Shown here: piece by piece, positions 43,283-51,897 of the stretch
How the letters are laid out: each line of letters begins with the position of its first letter
Numbering within the stretch: the stretch's first letter is position 1
Assembly: GCA_020404895.1 (NCBI GenBank)
Contig: JADBWK010000147.1
Span: 1-64,000, forward strand
DNA length: 64,000 nt
Direction: 5' to 3'
Origin: Pseudanabaena sp. M085S1SP2A07QC
GTDB taxonomy: Bacteria > Cyanobacteriota > Cyanobacteriia > Pseudanabaenales > Pseudanabaenaceae
The notes under the pieces: model-generated
Seen by the model: the letters and a program-made list of their open reading frames with translations, nothing else
The model's database searches: none
What the model was told of the DNA's origin: nothing
Translations under genes and position numbers: made by a program

Positions 43283-43792
43283 TTAAATTATTTTTTCCAT
43301 TAACAGCACATCGTGAAATTCACTATCAAAATAAAAATCCGCTTTCAAAATCCCAACATTTTGGTAAAGCATTTTTTCGTAAAATGAAATAGCACGCTTA
43401 TTTTTAACCAGCACTGATACGATTATTTTATTCATATTGAATATTTTTTTTGCATAGATTTCCAACAATTTGAAAGCATCTGTTGCATAGCCCTTACCTT
43501 GATGCTGAATATCTATGCAAATACCTAGCTCGCATTTCTTATTAAGAAAGTCCATCTTAACTAATTGTATATAACCAACAGGAAAGCCTTCATAAGAATC
43601 AGCCACAATAAAAAAAACTGTATGTTCATCAGATAGTTTTTGATTTAGCCAAGACTCTATTTTGCTGAGATTATTTGCCTTTGGTCTTGACATCAACAAA
43701 ACTTGCAAGTCGATGTCGTTTCTAAGTTTGACTAATAACTCCTTGTCTTCAGGTAAAGGATAGCGAAGTAGAGTTTTATTTGTTGTAAGCAT
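43283..43792 (-). CDS. GNAT-family N-acetyltransferase
   Basis: The 169-aa protein has the RimJ/RimL-like GNAT fold: LRYPLPEDKELLVKLRN at the start, GYIQLVKMDF and ELGICIDIQHQGKGYATDAF containing the acetyl-CoA loop (Q-x-x-G-x-G/A), and NKRAISFYEKM near the end. It probably acetylates the amino group of a nucleotide-activated amino sugar, as WecD/PerB-type enzymes do, given the DegT aminotransferase upstream. The substrate is inferred from context only. Confidence 0.9.
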   Translation of the reverse strand: MLTTNKTLLRYPLPEDKELLVKLRNDIDLQVLLMSRPKANNLSKIESWLNQKLSDEHTVFFIVADSYEGFPVGYIQLVKMDFLNKKCELGICIDIQHQGKGYATDAFKLLEIYAKKIFNMNKIIVSVLVKNKRAISFYEKMLYQNVGILKADFYFDSEFHDVLLMEKII

Positions 43793-43806
43793 TGTACTAT
43801 TGGGAT

Positions 43807-44961
43807 CTACAAGAATAGGTATCTATAATCTTTGTCATGTAAATCATATATATTCTCTATGTTTATTCTTGCAATTTTAGGATTTAGTCCTACATAGATA
43901 ACTTTAGTCTCTAATGACAATTCATCACTAGGAATGATTGGTTTATTGAAGGCTTTTGTTCCATGTAGAAGAGGGTTTTGATCGATAAAACATTGGATGT
44001 TGTCTAGATTTCTGAGGCATGTGGCAATAAAACTGCCATAGACTCCAGCCCCATAGATAGCAGCTTTTTGACCAGTTACAGATTGCTCAAATTGACAAAT
44101 TTTGTCTTGCAAAGCATTCCAATAATTGGCTGTCTGTTGTGTAGCATTTGATATACTTTCCAAGTTTATTGGATTGAATTCCAATTCTAGCGATTCCTGC
44201 GAAACTTTTTTACCTATAGCAATGTAAGCACCGAAATGGGAAGAGATGTCAATTTCAACAGTTTCAAAACCTGCTTTCGCAAACAGATACATCAAAGAAA
44301 TATCACTATAATGATGTATATGGTCAGCAACTATAAAGTCACCTGTATTCTCAAAAACGTTAGGCACAATACAATAAAAATATCCACCATCTTTTAGTAA
44401 ATTATTAATATTCTGTAATTCTTTAATTGGATCTGGGGTATGTTCAAAAGCAAAGAAGGATGTAACCACATCAAATTTCTTATTCCACTCTTCCTTTATT
44501 TTGTAGGAAGAGTAGTGATCAGGTGGTAAAAATTTTTTCCATAAGTTTACATACATTTGACTTACATCAAATAAATAAGTTTCGAGAGAAGGATTTTGGA
44601 TACTTAGTCGCTTCATTACTGTACCTTTAGCACAGCCATAATCCAAAACTTGCATTCCATCCTCAAAGTTAATCTTTGATAATAAAGTATTTACTTGATG
44701 CTCTTGTCTAAAGATTTTTTTGTCATCAACTACTTTATATAAAATGTCATCTTCATCGCTCTGATTAAAAAATTGATATTGTTTGTCATAGTAAACATCA
44801 ATGTTTTCGATCTCTTTAGTTTGTAGATGTCCTATCTCTTCATTAAAATAGACAACTGTTTTACCTTCATAGGTTTGACTTAACGATGTAACAGATAGAT
44901 TACCCTGCGATTGATAAATGGGGTTGAGTAAAGGCTTTCCAGTTAATGCACAGTTGATCAT
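43807..44961 (-). CDS. SAM-dependent methyltransferase with C-terminal Rossmann-like domain
   Basis: The 384-aa protein has an N-terminal region of ~100 residues, a methyltransferase core (VLDYGCAKGTVMKRL, FFAFEHTPDP, LLKDGGYFYCIVPN) and a C-terminal ~100-residue domain containing AAIYGAGVYGSFIA. The latter resembles the nucleotide-binding C-terminal domain of NovU/TylC-like C-methyltransferases. The N-terminal zinc cysteines of those enzymes are not evident. It may O- or C-methylate the sugar being built by the adjoining genes. It starts 45 bp behind the PhyH-type oxygenase gene. Confidence 0.83.
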   Translation of the reverse strand: MINCALTGKPLLNPIYQSQGNLSVTSLSQTYEGKTVVYFNEEIGHLQTKEIENIDVYYDKQYQFFNQSDEDDILYKVVDDKKIFRQEHQVNTLLSKINFEDGMQVLDYGCAKGTVMKRLSIQNPSLETYLFDVSQMYVNLWKKFLPPDHYSSYKIKEEWNKKFDVVTSFFAFEHTPDPIKELQNINNLLKDGGYFYCIVPNVFENTGDFIVADHIHHYSDISLMYLFAKAGFETVEIDISSHFGAYIAIGKKVSQESLELEFNPINLESISNATQQTANYWNALQDKICQFEQSVTGQKAAIYGAGVYGSFIATCLRNLDNIQCFIDQNPLLHGTKAFNKPIIPSDELSLETKVIYVGLNPKIARINIENIYDLHDKDYRYLFL

Positions 44962-45006
44962 AGTAGTTGATTTAGGATTTAGAAATAATTGGATGAAGAT
45001 ATAACT

Positions 45007-45852
45007 TTAATCTATAACTAATTCAGGATGAATATCTTTAAGTTGTATACCATTAGCGACACAGCCAGTCCAATTAATGTTAATTCCACTAGGATCTTCA
45101 AAACTAAAGTACCTAAATTGCATACTCCAACGAGACCTTTCGGATATATTAACACCTGATGAATGTAAAGTAAGAAAATCTATTAATACCATATCTCCAG
45201 GTTCAGAAAGTGGAGCGACAATACCATACTGAGCAATTAAAGCTTCTTCATTTTCTAGGCGCATTGCATATGCTCCTGTTTTTTCAGGATTGTCTGGATC
45301 ATTTAAATATGATCGACGCAACCCACCAAAATGAGATCTTGGACAGATTTGCACTGGTCCCATCTCAGAAGTTAGACTAACTAGTGGACTCCAGAAAACT
45401 ATTCCATCTATACTTCTCAACTGATCTCGATATTCATAATGCCATAAAGAACGATATTTTTCTTCATGAGGGTTATCAATACGAATGCCATAGCCTGCTG
45501 CGGCAATTGCTGGAGTATTTGTATTTCGTAGCTGCATAAATATTTGATCGTTTTTTTCTAAACTAATCAAACGCATAAAAGCAGGTATTTGTTTAATGGC
45601 ATCATACACTTCACCACCATATTTACGATTAACAGTAATTAGTTTTTGATAGCCATAATCAAAGGTGTCAGGAGAAAATTCTTTAGATTCAATTTCAATA
45701 TGATATTTCGCAAAAAGAATTTTTAAGATTTTCCATATACCGTATTGTATAGGCTCTATTTCTAACCTACAGTCGTAGAATCCTTTGATTACAGCGTAGC
45801 CATGTTCTTTAAAATCTGCTACTTGGTTTTTTGTAAGTAAACTATTTAGCAT
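45007..45852 (-). CDS. PhyH-type Fe(II)/2-oxoglutarate dioxygenase
   Basis: The 281-aa protein has a double-stranded beta-helix region. LWHYEYRDQ gives an H-x-E pair in place of the usual H-x-D, and FLTLHSSGVNISERSRW supplies the distal His and the 2-oxoglutarate-binding Arg. VKGFYD and VQICPRSHFGG are also typical of phytanoyl-CoA dioxygenase relatives. It would hydroxylate or oxidise a sugar or acyl group in the modified-sugar pathway; the substrate is unknown. Its ATG lies 11 bp inside the end of the DegT aminotransferase gene. Confidence 0.8.
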   Translation of the reverse strand: MLNSLLTKNQVADFKEHGYAVIKGFYDCRLEIEPIQYGIWKILKILFAKYHIEIESKEFSPDTFDYGYQKLITVNRKYGGEVYDAIKQIPAFMRLISLEKNDQIFMQLRNTNTPAIAAAGYGIRIDNPHEEKYRSLWHYEYRDQLRSIDGIVFWSPLVSLTSEMGPVQICPRSHFGGLRRSYLNDPDNPEKTGAYAMRLENEEALIAQYGIVAPLSEPGDMVLIDFLTLHSSGVNISERSRWSMQFRYFSFEDPSGININWTGCVANGIQLKDIHPELVID

Positions 45853-46966
45853 TTAGATAGATTTTCAATTTATTGGAAATGCAGTCTATAACAGAAGATA
45901 ATTCTTGTTGATTAATATCGTGATAACTAGGTAGATTAATTGATCGCGATGGAATATTCCATGAATTAATATTAGCTTCTGTATCCTCAAACATCAATAA
46001 ACTCGATAGAGGATAAAAGAATACTCTTGCATCTATATTTTCTGATTGAAAAATAGACTGTAAGTTCTCGCGAGTAACTCCAGTTTCTTTATCAAAAACA
46101 ATTGTGGGCATCCATGCACCATTGATCGTTCCTTCTGGTTCTGGATTCATGGATATACCATCAAGATACTCAAGATGATCCTTATAGAATTTTAAAATCT
46201 CGCGTTTTCGATTAATTAGTTGATCAATGCGTTGCATTTGACCGTAGCCGATCGCCGCTTGAATATTAGACATTTTATACTTAAAGCCAACCATATCTGC
46301 CCAAAATTGTTTGGTTTGTCCTCTAGCACGCCCATGATTGGAAAGTGTAAGCACAGTTTCATAGAGGTCAGTATCATTGGTAACAAACAACCCCCCTTCA
46401 CCAGTAGTCAGCGTTTTCGTACCATGAAACGAAAAACTACCAAACTTACCCATGCTGCCAGCCCGTTTACCATGATAGACAGAGCCGATCGCCTCAGCCG
46501 CATCCTCAATGATGGGAATGCCATACTTTTCACCGATTGCCAACAACCGATTCATGTCACATAAATTGCCATATAAGTGAACCGCTACAATTGCCTTGGT
46601 TCTTGGTGTAATTGCCGCTTCTGCTAAGTCTGGATCGATGCACCAACTGTCTGGCAATATATCTACAAATATCGGTTTGGCTCCCAAATGCACTATCGGG
46701 GCAGCCGTTGCGATCCAGTTGGTGTCAGCCATGATCACCTCATCACCTACACCAATCCCTAGTGCCGACATACCCATATGCAATGCACCTGTACAACTTG
46801 AAGTAGCGATCGCATATTCCACACCTAAGTGTGATTTAAAAGCTTCTTCAAAAAGATTGATGTATTCGTAACAGCGATCGCCCCAACCATTTCGAGCAGC
46901 ATCAGTGGCATACTCGACTTCTAGCTCAGTAATAGATGGTTTTGTGTAATAAATGCGCGGTTTCAC
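45842..46966 (-). CDS. DegT/DnrJ/EryC1/StrS aminotransferase
   Basis: The 374-aa PLP enzyme contains ATSSCTGALHMGMSALG, the PEDAAEAIG-like IIEDAAEAIGS (Asp that contacts the pyridine nitrogen) and SFSFHGTKTLTTGEGG with the lysine that binds PLP. The family transaminates keto-deoxy sugars bound to nucleotides, and SFHGTK places it in the perosamine synthetase/DegT group. With RfbF/RfbG and a C-methyltransferase just upstream, a CDP- or dTDP-4-keto-6-deoxyhexose could be its substrate. GNAT and WbqC genes downstream suggest the amine is then acylated. Confidence 0.93.
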   Translation of the reverse strand: MKPRIYYTKPSITELEVEYATDAARNGWGDRCYEYINLFEEAFKSHLGVEYAIATSSCTGALHMGMSALGIGVGDEVIMADTNWIATAAPIVHLGAKPIFVDILPDSWCIDPDLAEAAITPRTKAIVAVHLYGNLCDMNRLLAIGEKYGIPIIEDAAEAIGSVYHGKRAGSMGKFGSFSFHGTKTLTTGEGGLFVTNDTDLYETVLTLSNHGRARGQTKQFWADMVGFKYKMSNIQAAIGYGQMQRIDQLINRKREILKFYKDHLEYLDGISMNPEPEGTINGAWMPTIVFDKETGVTRENLQSIFQSENIDARVFFYPLSSLLMFEDTEANINSWNIPSRSINLPSYHDINQQELSSVIDCISNKLKIYLNAK

Positions 46967-46993
46967 TTGTGTTTATTTGGTTGAGAATACATC

Positions 46994-47533
46994 TTAGCTA
47001 TGAAATTTATACAAGGGATAGCTGAGATCTTTTGCAGAAATTATCGGTTGATTCGTAACATGCCACTGAATGGCAAAGGCTGGATCATCCCATCTAATGC
47101 CTTTAGATGAATCTGAATGATAAAAATCAGACATTTGATAAAAAATCTCAGTGTTATCTTCTAAAGTTAAAAATCCATGGGCAAATCCTTCAGGAATATA
47201 TAGCATTTTACGATTATCTGCACCTAGCTCAACCGCAAACCATTGCTTAAAAGTAGTTGAATCGTCACGAATATCAATGATTACATCATAGATTGAGCCT
47301 CTAGTACATCTAACTAATTTTGCCTCTTCGTAGGGCTTGCATTGATAGTGCATTCCGCGCAAAGTGCCTTTCTTAGTATTAAAAGAAATATTGCACTGCA
47401 CTAAGTTAGGGTTTAAACCACGATCGCTAAATTCCTGCTGACACCAAGATCTTGCAAAAAAACCGCGATTATCAAAGATTGGTTCGATTTCGATAACATA
47501 AGCTCCTTTAAGCTTAGTTTCTACAAAATTCAT
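46994..47533 (-). CDS. RmlC-like dTDP-sugar 3,5-epimerase family protein
   Basis: From ATG 47533 (ATGA overlap with the C-methyltransferase stop) the protein is 179 aa. It has the RmlC cupin features FDNRGFFARSW, GTLRGMHYQ (catalytic His), IDIRDDS and YIPEGFAHGF. As the second RmlC-like protein in the locus, and adjacent to CDP-glucose genes and a C-methyltransferase, it more likely epimerises a CDP-4-keto-6-deoxy sugar than dTDP-rhamnose precursors. The upstream ATG at 47581 would add 16 unrelated residues and is rejected. Confidence 0.92.
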   Translation of the reverse strand: MNFVETKLKGAYVIEIEPIFDNRGFFARSWCQQEFSDRGLNPNLVQCNISFNTKKGTLRGMHYQCKPYEEAKLVRCTRGSIYDVIIDIRDDSTTFKQWFAVELGADNRKMLYIPEGFAHGFLTLEDNTEIFYQMSDFYHSDSSKGIRWDDPAFAIQWHVTNQPIISAKDLSYPLYKFHS

Positions 47534-48765
47534 CCCAACACCTCTACCTCTGGAATTGGCACGATAAATTTGCCACCCCACTCACGAATATAGGATAGTT
47601 GAGAGCAAATCTCATCCTTGAGATTCCAAGGCAAGATGAGTACATAATCAGGTTTTGTCTCTGCGATATTGTCAGGAGAGTAGATCGGAATATGCGTTCC
47701 TGGCAAGAATAATCCTTGTTTGTAAGGACTGCGATCGCAAGTATAGTCAAGTAAATCTGTACGAATACCACAATAATTTAGCAGCGTATTACCCTTAGCT
47801 GGAGCGCCATAACCAACAATAGTTTTACCATTGTTTTTGAGTTCAATTAGAAAGCTAAGTAACCTGCGTTTAGTGGACATTACTTGATTACTAAACTGAA
47901 GATAAGTATCAACTTTATCTAATCCAGCTTGATGCTCTTTTTGTTTTAATAATCTAACGCGATCGCTAACGATAAATTTTTGATTGTGTTCATGCATACC
48001 GTATATACGCAGTGAACCGCCGTGAGTAGATAGTTCTTCAACATCAAATAAAGTTAAACCATGAGAAGCAAATATTTTTTCTACAGTAGTAAAAGACAAA
48101 TAGGAAAAATGCTCATGGTAAATAGTATCAAATTGATTTTGGTTGATTAATTGCCATAAATGAGGAAACTCCATGGTTAGGACTCCCTCAGGCTTCAAAA
48201 TGATCTTCATTCCTGCAACAAAGTCATTAATGTCAGGAACATGAGCTAAGACATTATTTCCTAGTAATAAATCAGAGGATTTACCAAGATCAAATAATTC
48301 TTGTGCAGTTTGCACGCCAAAAAACTTGACGAGTGTAGGGATGCCCTTGGTTTCAGCAACCTGAGCGACATTGACGGCTGGTTCAATTCCCAAAATAGGG
48401 ATATCTTGTTCTTGAAAAAACTGTAAAAGATAACCATCATTACTGGCTATTTCAATGACTAGACTAGATTTATTAAGACCAAATCTATCTATCACCAGAT
48501 CTACATACTTTTTAGAATGGCTCAACCAGCTATCTGAATAGGACGAGAAATAAGCATAATCACTAAAAATATGATCAGGAGATTCAAATTCTTCTAACTG
48601 TACTAATAGACATTTTTCGCAGACATAGGTATGAAGAGGATAAAACTTCTCTGCTTTGTTTAACTGATCTAATTTTAAATAGGAGTTAGATAAAGGCGAC
48701 ATACCTAAATCAACAAATGTATGTTGCAAACTAGTTTTGCAAAATCGGCATTTTCCTTGGGTCAT
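47530..48765 (-). CDS. sugar C-methyltransferase (NovU/TylC3 type)
   Basis: The 411-aa protein has an N-terminal zinc-binding domain with C6-x2-C9 and VCEKC (second Cys pair), then LGMSPLSNSYL. The SAM domain reads VIEIASNDGYLL, and MEFPHLWQLI and YHEHFSYLS (His/Glu catalytic region) follow. The C-terminal half has TIVGYGAPAKGNTLLNY. This three-part build is specific to C-methyltransferases that add a branch methyl at C3 of 4-keto-6-deoxy sugars. Its substrate is probably the CDP-4-keto-6-deoxyglucose made by RfbG, encoded upstream. Confidence 0.93.
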   Translation of the reverse strand: MTQGKCRFCKTSLQHTFVDLGMSPLSNSYLKLDQLNKAEKFYPLHTYVCEKCLLVQLEEFESPDHIFSDYAYFSSYSDSWLSHSKKYVDLVIDRFGLNKSSLVIEIASNDGYLLQFFQEQDIPILGIEPAVNVAQVAETKGIPTLVKFFGVQTAQELFDLGKSSDLLLGNNVLAHVPDINDFVAGMKIILKPEGVLTMEFPHLWQLINQNQFDTIYHEHFSYLSFTTVEKIFASHGLTLFDVEELSTHGGSLRIYGMHEHNQKFIVSDRVRLLKQKEHQAGLDKVDTYLQFSNQVMSTKRRLLSFLIELKNNGKTIVGYGAPAKGNTLLNYCGIRTDLLDYTCDRSPYKQGLFLPGTHIPIYSPDNIAETKPDYVLILPWNLKDEICSQLSYIREWGGKFIVPIPEVEVLG

Positions 48766-48805
48766 AACTATTTAATATTTATTGGAACTTAGATTTTATC
48801 TAAAA

Positions 48806-49873
48806 TTATTTAAGGCTAAATTGATTAATTTGATGAGCAGTAATATCTCTCATATTTGCTCCAGACTGCAAAGATTTTGTCCAATCAATAACCCAAGCTA
48901 AGGCAGTTTTTACATCTAACTTTGGTTGCCATTTTAATTGACTACGTGCTTTAGAGCAATCTAATTTCAAATAGTTAGCCTCATGGGGCTGTAATGAAGT
49001 TTCTTGAACCCAATCTGCTTCCTTACCCCACAGATTTGCCATCTGCTCAACAATCCAGCCAACAGTCTGAGCATCAGATTCATTAGGTCCAAAATTCCAA
49101 GCACCTCCATAACTTGCGCCATCACTATATAAATGCTCTGCTAAGGTAAGGTAGCCAGATAAAGGTTCAAGCACATGTTGCCAAGGACGAACTGCATGAG
49201 GATAGCGAATAACTACTTTCTGTCCAGTCTGCCAAGCCTTGAGAATATCAGGAATTAAGCGATCGCTTGACCAATCACCGCCACCAATGACATTACCTGC
49301 ACGAGCGGTGGCAATACCAACTCCATGTTGTGAGTAGTCTTTAGGATGGAAGAAAGAATTACGATAAGCCGATGTTACCAGTTCAGAGCAACCTTTACTG
49401 TTACTGTAAGGGTCATAACCTCCTAGAGCCTCTTGCTCACGATATCCCCAAACCCATTCCCGATTTTCATAACATTTGTCTGAAGTTACGTTAACTAGGG
49501 CTTTTACCCCTCCCACTTGGCGCACTGCTTCCAGCACATTTACTGTACCCATAACATTAACAGCATAGGTTTCAGCAGGATTTTTGTAAGATTCACGCAC
49601 TAAGGCTTGGGCTGCCATATGAATAACAATTTCAGGCTGATGTTTTTTTATTGTTTTGACAAGATGATCTAAATCTCGAACATTGCCAACTATCGAAGTC
49701 ATGCGATCTCTGACCTGAGCTAAATCAAATAAACAAGGCTGTGTATGGGGTGGCAAACCATAGCCAACAACCTTAGCTCCTAAAATTTGTAGCCAAACTG
49801 ACAGCCAACTGCCTTTAAAGCCAGTGTGCCCCGTCACGAAAACTTTTTTATCTTGCCAAAATTCTAAATTCAT
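48806..49873 (-). CDS. rfbG: CDP-glucose 4,6-dehydratase
   Basis: From ATG 49873 (TGATG overlap with the rfbF stop) this is ~355 aa. It shows the extended-SDR signature GHTGFKGSWLSVWL, IVIHMAAQALVRESY and YSNSKGCSE (YxxxK), plus RPWQHVLEPLSGYLTLA, diagnostic for CDP-glucose 4,6-dehydratases. It converts CDP-glucose to CDP-4-keto-6-deoxyglucose using bound NAD, and follows rfbF directly in the pathway and on the DNA. The N-terminal extension from ATG 49888 is unnecessary. Confidence 0.96.
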   Translation of the reverse strand: MNLEFWQDKKVFVTGHTGFKGSWLSVWLQILGAKVVGYGLPPHTQPCLFDLAQVRDRMTSIVGNVRDLDHLVKTIKKHQPEIVIHMAAQALVRESYKNPAETYAVNVMGTVNVLEAVRQVGGVKALVNVTSDKCYENREWVWGYREQEALGGYDPYSNSKGCSELVTSAYRNSFFHPKDYSQHGVGIATARAGNVIGGGDWSSDRLIPDILKAWQTGQKVVIRYPHAVRPWQHVLEPLSGYLTLAEHLYSDGASYGGAWNFGPNESDAQTVGWIVEQMANLWGKEADWVQETSLQPHEANYLKLDCSKARSQLKWQPKLDVKTALAWVIDWTKSLQSGANMRDITAHQINQFSLK

Positions 49874-50640
49874 CACCATACTTTCCAAGGAGCGCTAGCA
49901 TTTTCCCACAAGCTTTCCAAATAATTTTTATCTCTAAGAGTATCCATTGCTTGCCAAAAACCATGGTGATTAAAAGCAGATAATTCCTGTTTATGGGCAA
50001 TCATTGGTAAAGTCTCTGACTCCCAACTAGTCTGATCGCCTTCTAATAAATCAAATACTTCTGGTTCCAAAACAAAATAACCTCCATTAATCCATCCACC
50101 ATCTCCTTGAGGTTTCTCTTGAAAATTTAAGACCAAGCCTTGCTCTACATTAATATTTCCATAGCGTCCGGGAGGTTGGACTGCTGTAACCGTAGCTAGA
50201 TGTTTCTGCTTATGGTGAAAAGAAATTAATTCTTGGATGTTGACATTACTTACCCCATCACCATAGGTAAAACAGAAGGTTTCACTATCTACATAGTTTT
50301 TTACTCTTTGTAGCCTTCCACCCGTTTGAGTAATTTCACCTGTATCTACTAAGGTCACACGCCAAGGTTCTGCTTTTTTTTGATGCACTTCCATTTGATT
50401 GGATTGCATGTCAAAAGTAATATCAGACATGTGTAAAAAATAATTTGCGAAATATTCCTTAATTACATACCCTTTATAGCCACAACAAATAATGAAATCA
50501 TGGATTCCGTAGGCAGAATAAGTTTTCATGATGTGCCATAAAATCGGTTTGCCACCAATCTCCACCATTGGCTTTGGTTTGAGGTGGGTTTCTTCACTTA
50601 ACCGAGTCCCTAAACCACCAGCTAAAATTACGGCTTTCAT
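49873..50640 (-). CDS. rfbF: glucose-1-phosphate cytidylyltransferase
   Basis: The 255-aa nucleotidyltransferase begins MKAVILAGGLGTRLSEETHL and has KPKPMVEIGGKPILWHIMK, the RfbF version of the activation loop. FCFTYGDGVSN serves as the metal-binding Asp site. It makes CDP-glucose from CTP and glucose-1-phosphate. The neighbour rfbG uses this product, and the genes overlap by one base. The 140-bp gap upstream to rfbA is large for this locus and may contain an internal promoter. Confidence 0.96.
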   Translation of the reverse strand: MKAVILAGGLGTRLSEETHLKPKPMVEIGGKPILWHIMKTYSAYGIHDFIICCGYKGYVIKEYFANYFLHMSDITFDMQSNQMEVHQKKAEPWRVTLVDTGEITQTGGRLQRVKNYVDSETFCFTYGDGVSNVNIQELISFHHKQKHLATVTAVQPPGRYGNINVEQGLVLNFQEKPQGDGGWINGGYFVLEPEVFDLLEGDQTSWESETLPMIAHKQELSAFNHHGFWQAMDTLRDKNYLESLWENASAPWKVW

Positions 50641-50780
50641 TTAGATTTTTACCAATTTTTTGCTAATTACAAACTCTATACTGCTTCCATTTGTTGGTCT
50701 AACATATAGCATTTCATTGCTAACAGCAAGAAGCTGACTAAAAACTATGGATGAGAATACCATTGGCAGAGTCCTCCTTT

Positions 50781-51854
50781 TTACATAATCTCAAGCTGAG
50801 AGTCATCTCCAACAAGAAACCTTAGAGCCTGTGGGCGCTTCGGTGAAACCTTCATTGATACCCTTTGACCAATCACACTATCAACAATGCGTTGATGGAT
50901 ACCTGTGATTTGGGTGTCGCTAAGGATGACGCTATGTTCAATATCGGTATCGATAATCCTGACGCGATCGCTAATACTGGTGTAAGGACCGATATAAGCA
51001 TGTTCGAGATAGCAATTTTCGCCAATCACAACAGGACCGCGAATTTTACAGCTAATTACTTGGGAACCCTTGCCAATTTCAACTCGACCACTGATATTGC
51101 TAGCAGCATCGACTTCACCTAAGTTTTTGGATTTGAGTCTGGCATCTAGCACAATTTGGTTGGCGGCAAGAATATCGTCTTTTTTGCCTGTATCAAGCCA
51201 CCAGCCTTCTAGTTCTGAGGCTTCAACTTTTTTATCAGTGTCAATTAGTTTTTGGATCGCATCGGTGATTTCTAACTCACCTCGAGCCGATGGGGCAATT
51301 TGAGCGATCGCCTCATGAATTGTATTTTTAAAGAAGTACACCCCAACTAAAGCCAGATTTGATTCAGGTTGTTTGGGTTTTTCGACTAATTTGATCACTT
51401 TGCCATCAGCATCAACAGTTGCCACACCAAAAGCACTAGGATCAGCGACTTGGCGTAATAAGATCAAAGCATCTAGCTGTTTTTGGTTAAAACTGGTCAA
51501 AAATGTATCTAATTGTGATTCGATCAGATTGTCACCAAGAAACATAATGAAAGAGTCTTCACCAAGAAATGGCTGGGAAATCTTAACAGCATGGGCTAAG
51601 CCTGCGGGTTTGTCTTGCAGAATATAGGTAATATTTGCCCCGAAGCGATCGCCATGTCCTGTTTTACTTTTTACTTCATCGCCAGTTTCGGGACTTATAA
51701 CAATGCCGATATCGGTGATGCCTGCGGCAACAATGCTTTCGATGCAGTACCAAAGGATCGGTTTATTGGCAACAGGTACTAGTTGCTTTGCGCCTGTATA
51801 GGTAAGGGGACGCAACCTTGTACCTTTCCCACCAGAGAGAATTAGAGCTTTCAT
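50781..51854 (-). CDS. rfbA: glucose-1-phosphate thymidylyltransferase, long form
   Basis: The 357-aa protein has the RmlA core (KALILSGGKGTRLRPLTYT, KQLVPVANKPILWYCIE, FLGDNLIE, EKPKQPESN) and a C-terminal left-handed beta-helix of ~110 residues (GRVEIGKGSQVISCKIRGP). The length and helix mark the long RmlA variant common in cyanobacteria, actinobacteria and archaea, rather than the ~290-aa enterobacterial form. It makes dTDP-glucose, the first step to dTDP-rhamnose. It lies 43 bp behind rfbD. Confidence 0.94.
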   Translation of the reverse strand: MKALILSGGKGTRLRPLTYTGAKQLVPVANKPILWYCIESIVAAGITDIGIVISPETGDEVKSKTGHGDRFGANITYILQDKPAGLAHAVKISQPFLGEDSFIMFLGDNLIESQLDTFLTSFNQKQLDALILLRQVADPSAFGVATVDADGKVIKLVEKPKQPESNLALVGVYFFKNTIHEAIAQIAPSARGELEITDAIQKLIDTDKKVEASELEGWWLDTGKKDDILAANQIVLDARLKSKNLGEVDAASNISGRVEIGKGSQVISCKIRGPVVIGENCYLEHAYIGPYTSISDRVRIIDTDIEHSVILSDTQITGIHQRIVDSVIGQRVSMKVSPKRPQALRFLVGDDSQLEIM

Positions 51855-51897
51855 AGTTTTGAATAGTAAATGCTAGATAAAAAACACTGCATGTTTT

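Noticed and set aside
46216..46564. Opposite-strand frames within the DegT gene
   Set aside because: The DegT frame has strong family motifs across its whole length. The antisense frames are shadows.
51070..51303. Plus-strand frames inside rfbA
   Set aside because: Shadows of a clearly identified nucleotidyltransferase gene.
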